A stretch of 64,000 nucleotides of DNA from IMG/VR virus record IMGVR_UViG_3300035660_000002, positions 1 to 64,000 of that record; one strand, given 5' to 3'. Below, piece by piece: positions 34,725 to 43,714 of the stretch; positions within the stretch are counted from its first letter, which is position 1, and each line of letters begins with the position of its first letter. The position numbers and the translations under genes were made by a program. Below the pieces are notes generated by a model. It ran no database searches, was not told the DNA's origin, and saw only the letters and a list, made by a program, of their open reading frames with translations. Source of the DNA: a virus.

Positions 34725-34915
34725 AGTACCCCCTCCGGTACAAATGTGAACTGCCCCCACTCAAATTGCCCTTGAAAAAATAGCTTCTGCCCTTCAACTA
34801 TAACCTCAATTCCGTGCACGTAGATGTCATCCTTATCATAATGATAACGGAAGTCCTCAGGGCCTACCGCACTTATGTCTATGATCGTACCTACAAACTT
34901 ATGCTTTTTTTCCAT
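34721..34915 (-). CDS. hypothetical protein (64 aa)
   Basis: Small acidic, beta-rich protein (KFVGTIIDISAVGPEDF, YVHGIEVIVEGQKLFF). Overlaps the end of the recA-like gene by 17 bases. Function unknown. Confidence 0.6.
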   Translation of the reverse strand: MEKKHKFVGTIIDISAVGPEDFRYHYDKDDIYVHGIEVIVEGQKLFFQGQFEWGQFTFVPEGVL

Positions 34916-35999
34916 CTTTAGCTGCTTTCGCTTCCTGCACTTCCCGTTCTGCCTTCGTGTCAGCCAACAGTTGCAGGAACACTTCCTCTGTCAGCTCGCT
35001 CTCTTTGATCTTCCTCTTGTCGTCTATGTACAGGAACCCCTGAGACTTCATCTTGAGGATGCCATCCTGTATCAGGAGGTCGGCCACGCCACTCATCTTG
35101 TCAACACCCTTGCCCTCGAAGTCGATCCTGATCCGTGCCTTCTTGAACGGCGGCGCTATCCTGTTCTTCTTGGTGAACGCCTGCGTGACGACTCCTGCTA
35201 TGTCATCATCCTTCTCGGCCTTCGTACCGTTCTTGTTGAACTTCTCTTTGACTGCCAGCTCGAGACGCACAGTGGCCATGAACGGCACTGCCTTACCCCC
35301 TGGTGTCGTCTTGGCCTGGTAGTATGCCGTGCTGTGCGCTATGTCCGCTATCTCATGGTTTGTGATCAGGTACAAGATCTCATTCTTCGACACGTAGGGG
35401 AAGTTCATCCGTATCCCTGCCCGGATCTTCTTGGGCTTGGACATGTCCTCCTTATCGAACCCGGCAGCCTTTTCGTGATCGGTCGACAGCATCGCTATGC
35501 TATCTAGCGCCAGCAGTACCTTAACCTCGGGGTCTTTACCGAGTATAAAAGGTATGAGAGGCGTGTACTTCTTCTCATCCACGGGCTTCTTCTTTCTGGT
35601 GTCAGGAAACATGCTTCTGAAGTGCTGCTCAACCGTTTCAGAGTACCTGCGTATGATCCTTGGTATGTCAACACCGATGCTCGCCGCAAACGCCTCCATG
35701 AAGGCATTCTCTGTGTCGTCCAGTATGATTGCTGCCTTGTTGCCGTACTTCTTCTGGAAGTTGGCTATCGCCAAGCTGACGAGGTAGCTTTTCCCGGCCG
35801 AGGTGTCACCGAAAATCTCTACGATCTTTCCTCGCGGGTATCCTTTAAGGTAGTCCCCGGATATGATCTTGTTGAGCGCATAGCTTCCCGTGTCGATCCA
35901 TTCCTGCGGTGTCTGCTCCTTACCCACTATCATGTCCTCGTCATTCGAGAACTCGGCCACCACTGCGCTCAAGAAATCAACCTCTTTGGCTTTACCCAT
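34899..35999 (-). CDS. uvsX: UvsX/RecA-like recombinase (366 aa)
   Basis: Walker A GDTSAGKS near residue 70, Walker B region VKVLLALDSIAML, and the L2-like segment TKKNRIAPPFKKARIRIDF. The length and order are those of T4 UvsX. It forms filaments on single-stranded DNA and drives strand exchange, feeding recombination-dependent replication. Ribosome site AAGGAGG. A terminator separates it from the ssDNA-binding gene upstream. Confidence 0.9.
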   Translation of the reverse strand: MGKAKEVDFLSAVVAEFSNDEDMIVGKEQTPQEWIDTGSYALNKIISGDYLKGYPRGKIVEIFGDTSAGKSYLVSLAIANFQKKYGNKAAIILDDTENAFMEAFAASIGVDIPRIIRRYSETVEQHFRSMFPDTRKKKPVDEKKYTPLIPFILGKDPEVKVLLALDSIAMLSTDHEKAAGFDKEDMSKPKKIRAGIRMNFPYVSKNEILYLITNHEIADIAHSTAYYQAKTTPGGKAVPFMATVRLELAVKEKFNKNGTKAEKDDDIAGVVTQAFTKKNRIAPPFKKARIRIDFEGKGVDKMSGVADLLIQDGILKMKSQGFLYIDDKRKIKESELTEEVFLQLLADTKAEREVQEAKAAKDGKKA

Positions 36000-36025
36000 G
36001 TCGTACCTCCTTATTCAATAAAAAC

Positions 36026-36068
36026 CTACTACGGGGGTGGATGTCTTTCACATCCGCCCCTGTAGTAA
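36026..36068 (-). terminator. rho-independent terminator between ssDNA-binding and uvsX genes
   Basis: Long stem: CTACTAC, then GGGGG, then TGGATGT on one arm, with ACATCC, GCCCC and TGTAGTAAG on the other (one internal mismatch). On the minus strand the stem runs into GGTTTTTATT. A strong intrinsic terminator for the ssDNA-binding protein transcript. Confidence 0.88.
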
Positions 36069-36076
36069 GTTAAGCC

Positions 36077-37024
36077 CTACTGCGAGAGAAACGCCTTCTT
36101 GCACGAATCCCCAGCATTGGCCGGACATGATTTACACCTGTCCGCTTTCATCGAGTATCTCATCCCGAAACATTCCGGTTTCATTCCGTCCTGTGCGGGT
36201 GGCGGCGGTGCTCCCGGTCCCTTGTCAGGTGATGGCTTCTCTGCCTCTTTCGCGGCCAGTGCGGGCGCCTGTACGGGTGCCGGTGCTGCCGGTGCGGCTG
36301 CAACCTTGCCGCCAGTTCCCTGCTCGCCGTACTCGACGTCGCCTTCGAGTATCCTCTTGATCTCGTCGTACGTCTTGACCGCCGGGATCATCGTCTCGAG
36401 TTTCCTTATCTGGTCCTTCCAGTTCGCCGGGAGCTTGCCCTCTATGGACGTCTTGTCCGGGTCCGGCTCCACCGAATAACTGGTCCTCTTAACGTCCCCA
36501 CTGGCCGGAAGCGTTTTTGTGATCGTCATGTTCCTGCCGTCCTCGAGCGCGATAGGATCGCCCCACTTCTCGTTGCACCACTTGAATATCTCGTCGTGGA
36601 TGGTAGGGCCGCATTCCAGCACCTGTATCCCCTTGGCTATCGTCTCGGGGCTTTTGAGGTCGATGATGTTCATAAGGTACCTGCGCCTCATGCCCATGTC
36701 ATTGGCCAGTGCCTGATCCGTAGGATCCCCTGTCTTCCCCAGCGTTGCGACGGCCTCGCATACAGGGCACCTGTTCTTGTGCTCTTTCGTGTTCAGCGTC
36801 CTGGGACATACGATCATGTCTTTCGCGCCTTCCGGGCCTACCCCGAAATGTGAGAAGTACGTGAACGCTATCGTCACGACATCCTCATCCGTGAAGTACT
36901 TCAAGGTGTGCGGCAGCACCCTTACCGTGTTATCCCCTTTTTCGGGCTTCCACCGGTCGATCCCTCCCTTATTCTCCGCCTTCCTTTCATACGCCTCTCT
37001 CATCTTCTTCAGATTGAGACCCAT
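36077..37024 (-). CDS. gp32-like single-stranded DNA-binding protein (315 aa)
   Basis: The N-terminal ~215 residues follow gp32: KMREAYERKAENKGG, DNTVRVLPH, a zinc site built from CPRTL and CPVCEA, then KWGDPIALEDGRN. It is linked by a Pro/Ala-rich stretch to an unusual C-terminus with five Cys (CFGMRYSM...CKSCPANAGDSCKK), where gp32 has an acidic tail. It coats ssDNA and would coordinate polymerase, primase and recombinase. Confidence 0.85.
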   Translation of the reverse strand: MGLNLKKMREAYERKAENKGGIDRWKPEKGDNTVRVLPHTLKYFTDEDVVTIAFTYFSHFGVGPEGAKDMIVCPRTLNTKEHKNRCPVCEAVATLGKTGDPTDQALANDMGMRRRYLMNIIDLKSPETIAKGIQVLECGPTIHDEIFKWCNEKWGDPIALEDGRNMTITKTLPASGDVKRTSYSVEPDPDKTSIEGKLPANWKDQIRKLETMIPAVKTYDEIKRILEGDVEYGEQGTGGKVAAAPAAPAPVQAPALAAKEAEKPSPDKGPGAPPPPAQDGMKPECFGMRYSMKADRCKSCPANAGDSCKKAFLSQ

Positions 37025-37057
37025 CTTACACCTCCCGTTTTTGGTTACTTCTTTCCC

Positions 37058-37582
37058 CTATTCCATCGGACCTTCACGATTGTAATCCCCCGCCCGGCCC
37101 TCTCTGCGGTTTGTAGCACTTATCTGAATGATCATATCTTTCTTGTGCTCGAGCCCTATCAGTATCTTTATCAGCGTGCTCTCTATTTTCAGAGCTTCCC
37201 TAAGCTCCTCCCTCTTTGTGGACATATCCTTAAGGAACGTCTTGTACTTCTCATGTGTCAGCACCATCGCCTTAACAGCTGGTTCAGTAGGAGGTTTGCT
37301 ATCCCCCTTGTGCTCAGTACGCACAATCATATCCAGCTCAGCATAAATGCTGTCCTGCTCCTCTTTCATGTCAGCTATCTTGTTCTGTATTCCTTTTACA
37401 CGATCGGTCGCCTCTACCGCAACCACACCAAACCACGACACTAGCCCTGGCTGTCTTACCATATCGGCCTGCAAGAGATCAACATTGATCCTGACAACCT
37501 CGCTCAGCTTTCCGGCCCACACATGCTCGTTTACTTTGATGTCTACCGCCGCATCTAGCTCTATCAAATCGCCTTTTGCCAT
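37058..37582 (-). CDS. helical recombination-associated protein, possibly UvsY-like (174 aa)
   Basis: Lies next to the ssDNA-binding and UvsX genes. Contains IQNKIADMKEEQDSIYAELD, KAMVLTHEKYKTFLKDM and a GLEHKKDMIIQISATNRRE end. This pattern is shared with uncharacterised phage proteins found beside recA genes and resembles the end of UvsY. A mediator role loading UvsX on ssDNA is likely by place but not shown. Ribosome site GGAGG. Confidence 0.5.
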   Translation of the reverse strand: MAKGDLIELDAAVDIKVNEHVWAGKLSEVVRINVDLLQADMVRQPGLVSWFGVVAVEATDRVKGIQNKIADMKEEQDSIYAELDMIVRTEHKGDSKPPTEPAVKAMVLTHEKYKTFLKDMSTKREELREALKIESTLIKILIGLEHKKDMIIQISATNRREGRAGDYNREGPME

Positions 37583-37626
37583 TACCTGTCACCTCCCCCT
37601 CTCACTATACTAGGAGACAAAAAAAG

Positions 37627-38061
37627 TCAATTCGTCCAAACTTTCTTTATCCTTTTCCAAAAGGACAAAGGCTTTGCCAACGGCGGTTTCTCCGGCACGA
37701 GTCCTTTCGGTACTGCCATGCTGTCCTGTACGTCCTTCTTTATCTGCTTCTCCTCCTTGACCTCTTCGACATTCAAGGGTTGCCCAGTCGAAGCAGGAGA
37801 TAGCACCTTAGGAGTAAACGGGGCCGCTACGATATCTTTCTTCTTCGTGTCCTCATAGGACGGATCTCCCGGGAACGTACTGACCTCTCTAACTTTCTTT
37901 TTGGGCCTCGTTCCCTTCTCTACAAACCTCTTCTTCTTTACACAGTCCCCTCTATGCTTATGCAGGTTCACATGACAGTTCAGCTCGCCGCACATCTGCA
38001 GCTTGTCGTCATAGTTATCACACATGTCGCAGGTAATCCTGCCCATAGTTTCTTCCGCCAT
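37627..38061 (-). CDS. zinc-site hypothetical protein (144 aa)
   Basis: Start at ATG 38061 (MAEETMGRITCDMCDNY) after GGAGGGCGG. Four Cys/His pairs in the first 40 residues (CDMC, CGELNCHVNLHKH, C) likely bind zinc. The rest is a disordered Lys/Pro-rich tail with a basic end (FWKRIKKVWTN). Function unknown. Confidence 0.6.
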   Translation of the reverse strand: MAEETMGRITCDMCDNYDDKLQMCGELNCHVNLHKHRGDCVKKKRFVEKGTRPKKKVREVSTFPGDPSYEDTKKKDIVAAPFTPKVLSPASTGQPLNVEEVKEEKQIKKDVQDSMAVPKGLVPEKPPLAKPLSFWKRIKKVWTN

Positions 38062-38076
38062 CGATCCGCCCTCCAT

Positions 38077-38772
38077 TTATTTAATCAACCCTTGCATACT
38101 CAACCGAATCCTGTTTGTATAAAATCTTTTCCAGTATTCTCTATTATGATTTGCTCGAGTGTTGCACCAAGTACAAACCGTTGCCAAATTCGTAGGTTTA
38201 TTATTCTTTTTATCATAGTCGCTATGATGAACGTGCAGAACACGACCAATCACTGTAATATGTTCCATCTCTGCCATACCACAACCTAAACATGCGTAGT
38301 TGTCACGTTTCCGTATGCTGTCCTTTATATCACGGAATTCCACCGAGTAGGGTTCAAAGGATGATCCACCTCACCAATTTGGGTGTCTTTCTCCTCTATT
38401 GTATTTACTCTTACAGATCATGCATCTCCGTGCATGCTTATGCTTTGCACCTCCACAATCCGGGCAAATAGTACGCCCCTTCCAATTCCAGTGAGCCTCC
38501 CCGCTCCGTGCACGTTTCTTCGCAATCTCTGGATTGTCGCGTAGTGCTTTTTTTACAGATTTGCTAATCTTCCCCTTGTGGTCATTCGGTAGTATCTTTC
38601 CCTTCAATGCCTTCGAATTAGCTAATCCTATCTTTCTCTTATGCTCTTCTGAGAGAGGTTCCCGTTTTCTCCCAAGGTGCCCTAATCGGCATTTCTCCCG
38701 AAATGCTTTAGACCGTTTCTTCCCTTTCCAATCACTTGGCCCCGAAACAAATCTACCCAGTGCATCTCTCAC
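38077..38772 (-). pseudogene. HNH homing endonuclease broken by an in-frame TGA (232 codons)
   Basis: Two frames in the same phase form one gene. Codons 1-133 (38371-38772) have NUMOD3 repeats (LSEEHKRKIGLANSKA) and zinc ribbons, ending HPNW. A TGA at 38371-38373 follows, and the frame continues directly with GGSSFEPYS and an HNH core (CLGCGMAEMEH, VHHSDYDKKN, CTWCNTRAN) to 38077. Relatives here read NWxGG, so TGA probably replaced CGA. Other genes use TGA as stop, so recoding is unlikely and the gene is probably dead. Confidence 0.85.
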
Positions 38773-41054
38773 AGATTCTCCATCTCCCCCCAGGATTTAC
38801 CAAATTTAAAAGACACCTCCAGCGGACACTTTAACCACGAGAATAGCTCGTCCTTCGGCAACACATCCTTTATCACCATGTTAGTCAGCTCTATCAAATA
38901 TTCCAAAACCTTCCTGTCGTCATCCTGTTCAAACATCGCCATGTCATGCACGGTCAGTACAAACTTCACCGGCAGCTTCGCCTTCTTGATCAGTGCATGA
39001 AGCTTGCTCATCGTGAAGGAGACGCAGTCGTTGGCGCTGCCTTGATTCGGCGCATTGATCCCTTGCCTCAATATGCTTCCCGGGATCTTATCGTATGCTT
39101 TCGCCTGAGGGAACCGACGCACTCGTCCTGTAGGGTACACCACCTGATGTGTCCTGTATATCTCATCTATAACTCTCTTATGCCACAACAGCAACCCACC
39201 GTAGTTCTCAAAGTATACTTTCCTTATACGCTCTGCCTCTCGCAGTTCAATGTCTATTTCAAACTTGTCAAATAGGTACTGCTTCAGACCTTCCGCCTGC
39301 TGCCCGTAGACTTCTCCAAAGTTAACTCCCTTGGCAAGTTGCCTTTGATCCTCAGTTACTTCTGTTATCGGCGTTCCCGTTACAAGCGATGCTGTCTGCT
39401 TATGCACATCCTCCCCGTTTCTGAAAGCCATTAACATCTTAGCATCCGGTGCCATCGATGCGGCCGTTCTTAACTCGAGCTGGCTGAAGTCGAAGGAAGA
39501 AAGCATCTTCCCCTTGTCCGCTACAAACATCTTATGTATCTCTTTGTTACGAGGTATATTCTGCAGGTTTGGATCACTCGAGGAAAGTCTGCCCGCACGC
39601 GAGTTCGCCGGGTCAAACTGCGTTCTTATTCTGCCATCATAGTTCACCATCTTAGGAATCTTATCTATGTATGTTGACAGCAACTTGTTCTGCTTCCTGT
39701 ACTTAACTATGAGGCGCGCCCACTCCTTGCCCTGGTAAGCGTATGTGTTCAACGTCTCCTCATCTACCGAGTACCCTGTCTTTGTTTCCTTGACCGGCTT
39801 TTCCTTCATCGCTCCGAATAGCACTGCCTGCATCTGATCCGGTGACTCAAGATTTATGCCTCTGAATATCTTATATTTTTTAAGCAGTTCCTGCTGCGCC
39901 TCATCCCTTGCCTGCTCCACTTCTTTCTTTACCTTCTTCGCCTGTGCCTGATCTATCTTTATTCCTGTCAGCATCATCTCATTAAGCACCGGTATGACAG
40001 GCATGACTATTTTATTCAATACTTTCTTGAGTGGCGTGCTCATCTGCCCGTCAAATATCTCGCTCAACTTATAGGTAAAATATGAGTCTTCTCCGTTGTA
40101 ATACCCATTCTTTATAGGATCCTTATCCATCGTGAACTGGTATGGCCCAATGTACTCTGCCGCCAGCTCCTTCAGCCCCAGTTCCATCCTATCCTCATTC
40201 AGCAAGAACGCCTTGACCCTTGTATCCGTAAATTTCGCTACCTCAAATCCTCGCGAGTTCAGAAACTTGACATCGAACCAGCTCCTGTGGAAGATGTGCT
40301 CTATCCTGCTGTCTGCCAACACTTCTTTCACAAACCCCGCTGCCTGCTCTGTAAACACCGGATCGTTTGGCTTATCCAGCCATATCGAGTATGCCTTCTT
40401 TCCGTCACCGAACGCTATGTGGGTGATCCTGCCGTTCTTGTTGAATGGATCCAACGTGTTGTTGGTCTCTATATCTGTCGCCACCTGTGTCTTTCTCTTT
40501 ATCCATTCTCGCAGTTTGGTCAGTCCTTCTGTAGTTGTCACCACTATCAATTCCCGGTCATACTTCACGGGGTACAACGCATTATGAACCTTTCTTATCC
40601 CGGTTCTGAACTTCCCCTCATTGCCTGGCTCGTACAACAGTGCTGCCGGATGCAACACATGTGCCACGGGAATCTTCTGCCACATGTCCTCCTCTATGGC
40701 CGATCGCGCCACCGCCCCTGCGCACATGATCATCTTCGGCTGCAACTCCTGTATCAGCTGGAACAGAAATTGTCTTGAGCACGTCTCTATGTCTTTCTTC
40801 TTAGGAGTCTCATTCTTAGGAGGATGGCACAGGCACGTGTTCGTGATAGCCACCTTTGCCATGTCGAATCCTATGTCGCGCATTGTGTTACGTAGCACCT
40901 GCCCGGACTGGCCACAGAAAGGTATGCCTGCGCGCTCCTCCTCATCGCCGGGAGCTTCCCCTATAACAAGAAGGTCTGCGTTCTTGACCTTGATCGGCGG
41001 GACAAGAACGCAGTTGATATATCGACATGTGCTACACAGATGAGTCTTTTCCAT
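38769..41054 (-). CDS. uracil-DNA-glycosylase-like / DNA polymerase I fusion (761 aa)
   Basis: Residues 1-165: family-4-type UDG motifs GEAPGDEEERAGIPFCGQSG, ITNTCLCHPP and HVLHPAALL plus N-terminal Cys pairs (iron-sulfur type). Residues ~190-340: 3'-5' exonuclease (ATDIETNN, FHRSWFDVKFL, YYNGEDSYFTY). Rest: family A polymerase with NSRAGRLSSSDPNLQNIP, motif A DFSQLELR, motif B KGVNFGEVYGQ and motif C VHDM, where family A normally has HDE. It replicates the phage genome; the UDG part may sense uracil in the template. Confidence 0.9.
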   Translation of the reverse strand: MEKTHLCSTCRYINCVLVPPIKVKNADLLVIGEAPGDEEERAGIPFCGQSGQVLRNTMRDIGFDMAKVAITNTCLCHPPKNETPKKKDIETCSRQFLFQLIQELQPKMIMCAGAVARSAIEEDMWQKIPVAHVLHPAALLYEPGNEGKFRTGIRKVHNALYPVKYDRELIVVTTTEGLTKLREWIKRKTQVATDIETNNTLDPFNKNGRITHIAFGDGKKAYSIWLDKPNDPVFTEQAAGFVKEVLADSRIEHIFHRSWFDVKFLNSRGFEVAKFTDTRVKAFLLNEDRMELGLKELAAEYIGPYQFTMDKDPIKNGYYNGEDSYFTYKLSEIFDGQMSTPLKKVLNKIVMPVIPVLNEMMLTGIKIDQAQAKKVKKEVEQARDEAQQELLKKYKIFRGINLESPDQMQAVLFGAMKEKPVKETKTGYSVDEETLNTYAYQGKEWARLIVKYRKQNKLLSTYIDKIPKMVNYDGRIRTQFDPANSRAGRLSSSDPNLQNIPRNKEIHKMFVADKGKMLSSFDFSQLELRTAASMAPDAKMLMAFRNGEDVHKQTASLVTGTPITEVTEDQRQLAKGVNFGEVYGQQAEGLKQYLFDKFEIDIELREAERIRKVYFENYGGLLLWHKRVIDEIYRTHQVVYPTGRVRRFPQAKAYDKIPGSILRQGINAPNQGSANDCVSFTMSKLHALIKKAKLPVKFVLTVHDMAMFEQDDDRKVLEYLIELTNMVIKDVLPKDELFSWLKCPLEVSFKFGKSWGEMENL

Positions 41055-41058
41055 TATC

Positions 41059-41409
41059 TTATTTCTTCTCCTTCAGCTCCACTACAACTTTGCCGTCTTT
41101 AACGTAGACATTATCCAAGTAATGTACATCGATCTCGACTCTCTTAGGCGGTCGATATTCATTATTTTTATATTCCCTATTCACTATAGTAATTATAGGA
41201 TCTCCGCCCTCTGCCTCCCACACGTAGTCATAATCCACAGACGGAACTACGAGACTGCTGCTTGTCGTGTTGTCTGTAACCCAACTTGATGCCTCGCTCG
41301 CCTCTTTGCCAAAGTGCGGCGTCTTGTCCTGCTGTGTAACCTCCGCATATGCGAATGCCATCGCACAGCAAAGCACTGCCACAACTATAAAACCTACAAT
41401 GCCTTTCAT
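41059..41409 (-). CDS. secreted or periplasmic hypothetical protein (116 aa)
   Basis: Start at ATG 41409 (MKGIVGFIVVAVLCC) after GGGAGG. A signal peptide (residues 1-21) with likely cleavage after AYA. The mature part is beta-rich (VPSVDYDYVWEAEGGD, DGKVVVELKEKK). Unknown role; with the barrel protein at 1704 it is the second exported protein of this window. Confidence 0.65.
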   Translation of the reverse strand: MKGIVGFIVVAVLCCAMAFAYAEVTQQDKTPHFGKEASEASSWVTDNTTSSSLVVPSVDYDYVWEAEGGDPIITIVNREYKNNEYRPPKRVEIDVHYLDNVYVKDGKVVVELKEKK

Positions 41410-41440
41410 ACGCACCTCCCGTTGGTTTCCTTTTTCCTGT

Positions 41441-41827
41441 TCATCGCCATTCCCGGTCACGACCCAATATATGTGCAATTTCCGCTTGCACCTTCATGAT
41501 GTTCTTATCCACTTCCATGATCTCAGCTTTCTTTCCCCGGCACGCGTCAAACATGGTTTTCTTGGTGGATCCCTTCATCCTGATCTCGGCACACTTGTCC
41601 TTTATGGCCTTGGACATACCCCGTCTTTTGGCCAACAACTTCTCTATATCTTCCGTGATCTTCGATCGTTCTGCCCGCATGCCTTCAAGTTCTTTACGTA
41701 CGTCGTCTATCTGTGGGTTGCTGGCCAAAGCCCTATTCCACATGTCTGCTTTCTCAGACTTTAGCAGGTCGCGCTGCTTACGCAGAGCCTTCAACATATC
41801 TCGTTTCTCCCGAAGCGTTTTATACAT
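41441..41827 (-). CDS. coiled-coil hypothetical protein (128 aa)
   Basis: Start at ATG 41827 (MYKTLREKRDMLKAL), sharing TAATG with the stop of the YopX-like gene. Almost entirely charged heptads (ALRKQRDLLKSEKADMW, EKLLAKRRGMSKAIKDK). Function unknown. Confidence 0.6.
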   Translation of the reverse strand: MYKTLREKRDMLKALRKQRDLLKSEKADMWNRALASNPQIDDVRKELEGMRAERSKITEDIEKLLAKRRGMSKAIKDKCAEIRMKGSTKKTMFDACRGKKAEIMEVDKNIMKVQAEIAHILGRDREWR

Positions 41828-42186
41828 TACTTCACCACCTCTATCTTGTCGTACCAAAGATGCAACGGAAATGCAAAACCTTCCGTGTTCCCTATGACAT
41901 CATTACCTTTGATCCAAAACGCGCCATTCTCGAACACGATCTTGGCCTCACGTTCCTCATCGTAGAAATTTCCTTTAATCCTATCCCCCTCAAACACCTT
42001 CTGCCCTGCTATGTCCCTGTACCCACTGTACATCAGGAGGTCACACTCTTCCGGCCACTCGAACCTCTGGCATCCATCCTCTAAGACTGTAACTACGACC
42101 GCATGAGCATTAGACACAAAGCTCAAGGTGCCTACCTCATGTATCTTGCCCTCTTTATCTTTGACCCGAAATGCTAGCTCCTTCAT
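41827..42186 (-). CDS. YopX-like phage protein (119 aa)
   Basis: Start at ATG 42186 (MKELAFRVKDKEGK), behind AAGGAGGA. Contains the YopX landmarks YSGYRDIAGQKVFEGDRIKG and IVFENGAFWIKG. The family is frequent in phages and of unknown function. Confidence 0.75.
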   Translation of the reverse strand: MKELAFRVKDKEGKIHEVGTLSFVSNAHAVVVTVLEDGCQRFEWPEECDLLMYSGYRDIAGQKVFEGDRIKGNFYDEEREAKIVFENGAFWIKGNDVIGNTEGFAFPLHLWYDKIEVVK

Positions 42187-42577
42187 CGGTTTTGTCCTCC
42201 TTAAAGCCAAACAACCTATCAACATCGATGCCTTCATGCCGAAGAATCTCCATTGCCACATACGCTTGTGCCCCCGAGTAATTTGTAACTTGCTGCACTG
42301 CATTGATCCGCTGCCTGTCTATATTCTCAAGCTTTCCGCGCCGGACATTTTTTATGAATAATCTTTTATTTGTCTGTGGTATAAACCCATCAAGCAGAAG
42401 ATAATATCTTCCACGTAACGTCCAAAGATATTTTGAGAACTCGGCCATGATCGGAAGCAGACTATCCTCCATCGCAAGGCACCTGTTGATCTGGTACACA
42501 TCCCTGTCGTAGCTTTCCGGGTCCCGGACGGGCGCCTTCTTGCTGGATAGGTTCGCTATGTCATCAAACATGCTCAT
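42155..42577 (-). CDS. hypothetical protein (140 aa)
   Basis: Start codon lies within the end of the upstream gene. Helical with basic surface (YQINRCLAMEDSLLPIM, KRLFIKNVRRGKLENIDR). Lies in the block between clamp loader and polymerase genes, so a replication accessory role is possible. No family recognised. Confidence 0.6.
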   Translation of the reverse strand: MSMFDDIANLSSKKAPVRDPESYDRDVYQINRCLAMEDSLLPIMAEFSKYLWTLRGRYYLLLDGFIPQTNKRLFIKNVRRGKLENIDRQRINAVQQVTNYSGAQAYVAMEILRHEGIDVDRLFGFKEDKTDEGASISGQR

Positions 42578-42755
42578 GATTGTTCTTCTCCCGGCGTCTT
42601 ATGCACTCCATGTGAAGACACGAATACACCTGCTTCTTCTCTACAAAGCAGTACACTTTTCCACCCTGCTCTTTGTCCGCAATTCGATATGAACAATGTT
42701 TTTTACAACCATCGCATGTTTCCATCATTTTCATCTGACGTTGACACCACATCAT
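42564..42755 (-). CDS. small Cys-rich protein (63 aa)
   Basis: Starts MMWCQRQMKMMETCDGC after GGAG. Eight Cys with CDGCKKHC and a later CLHMEC, likely one or two zinc sites. Function unknown. Confidence 0.55.
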   Translation of the reverse strand: MMWCQRQMKMMETCDGCKKHCSYRIADKEQGGKVYCFVEKKQVYSCLHMECIRRREKNNHEHV

Positions 42756-42805
42756 TATTTCTTACTCCGTATTCTGACGAGCATAAAAAGTATTTCTTGC
42801 AACAG

Positions 42806-43714
42806 TTACATATTTTCTTTGGCACTTTGCATCATCTCCAAACAGCACGCCATGAAATTTATCTCATGGTCTGCCACATAAGAATCCCGCGCCATGTATT
42901 CAGCAATTCGTAATCGCTTCTCTGTCTGCTTTATATTGTCTTGCTCTATCTCGCCAATGTTATCAAAGAGATATCGAAAAACCTGAATGTGGTCCAACCT
43001 GTATGCTATCTCGCGCAACCCGTTCATGTTCTTTTCCTTGATGAGCTTCATTACCAGAATGTTCTCGTTCAGGTCCTCACGGATCTCTTTCAGCACCTTC
43101 CCTGTGGTCGAGAGTTGCATGGCATTGATCATGGCGCGCATATCTGGATAATAGGCGTCTACAAGCCCTAGGACGGTGTCTGTGTCGTGTTTCACCTTCT
43201 CCTGCCCAAGGATGCCCTGCAGCTGCTTAAAACATGCCTTTCTGGGCACCTCCTTGAACTCTATGAACTGGCACCGGCTGCGGATCGGTTCGATAATTTT
43301 GTTCAGATAGTTACATGTAAGAATGCAACGACCTCGACCTGCACATTCTTCCATCACATTTCGCATTGCCTGTTGAGCTTCCGGAGTGAGTCCATCCGCC
43401 TCCTCACACAGTATAATACGCCACTTGTGTGATCCACGTATAGCCATAAAATTAGTAAACTTGTTACGCACAACATCGATGCCCCGATCACTACTTGAAT
43501 TCATAATCATCGTATCAGCATTCAGCGTATGCAACAGTATTTTTGCAATCGTAGTTTTACCTGTGCCGGGCTTTCCGCTAAACAAAAGATTAGGAATATC
43601 CCCATTCCTAATGTACTCTTCAAACGTATTACGTATTCCCGGATCAAGCACTACGTCCTCTAACTTCTTAGGTCTATATTTTTCTACCCATAAACTGTCG
43701 AACACGTTTGCCAT
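42806..43714 (-). CDS. clamp-loader AAA+ ATPase, gp44/RFC-like (302 aa)
   Basis: Start at ATG 43714 (MANVFDSLWVEKYRPKKL), the RFC signature, with GGAGGA upstream. Walker A GKPGTGKTT near 45, Walker B LCEEADGLTPEAQQAMR, SRC arginine finger (PIRSRCQFIEF). It loads a sliding clamp onto primer ends. The upstream HNH gene overlaps its first 41 bases, and its 5' third looks AT-richer than the rest. No partner small subunit (gp62) is recognised. Confidence 0.9.
   Translation of the reverse strand: MANVFDSLWVEKYRPKKLEDVVLDPGIRNTFEEYIRNGDIPNLLFSGKPGTGKTTIAKILLHTLNADTMIMNSSSDRGIDVVRNKFTNFMAIRGSHKWRIILCEEADGLTPEAQQAMRNVMEECAGRGRCILTCNYLNKIIEPIRSRCQFIEFKEVPRKACFKQLQGILGQEKVKHDTDTVLGLVDAYYPDMRAMINAMQLSTTGKVLKEIREDLNENILVMKLIKEKNMNGLREIAYRLDHIQVFRYLFDNIGEIEQDNIKQTEKRLRIAEYMARDSYVADHEINFMACCLEMMQSAKENM

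Noticed and set aside
38371-38373. TGA reassigned as an amino-acid codon
   Set aside because: Many intact genes here end in TGA, often in ATGA overlaps with the next gene.
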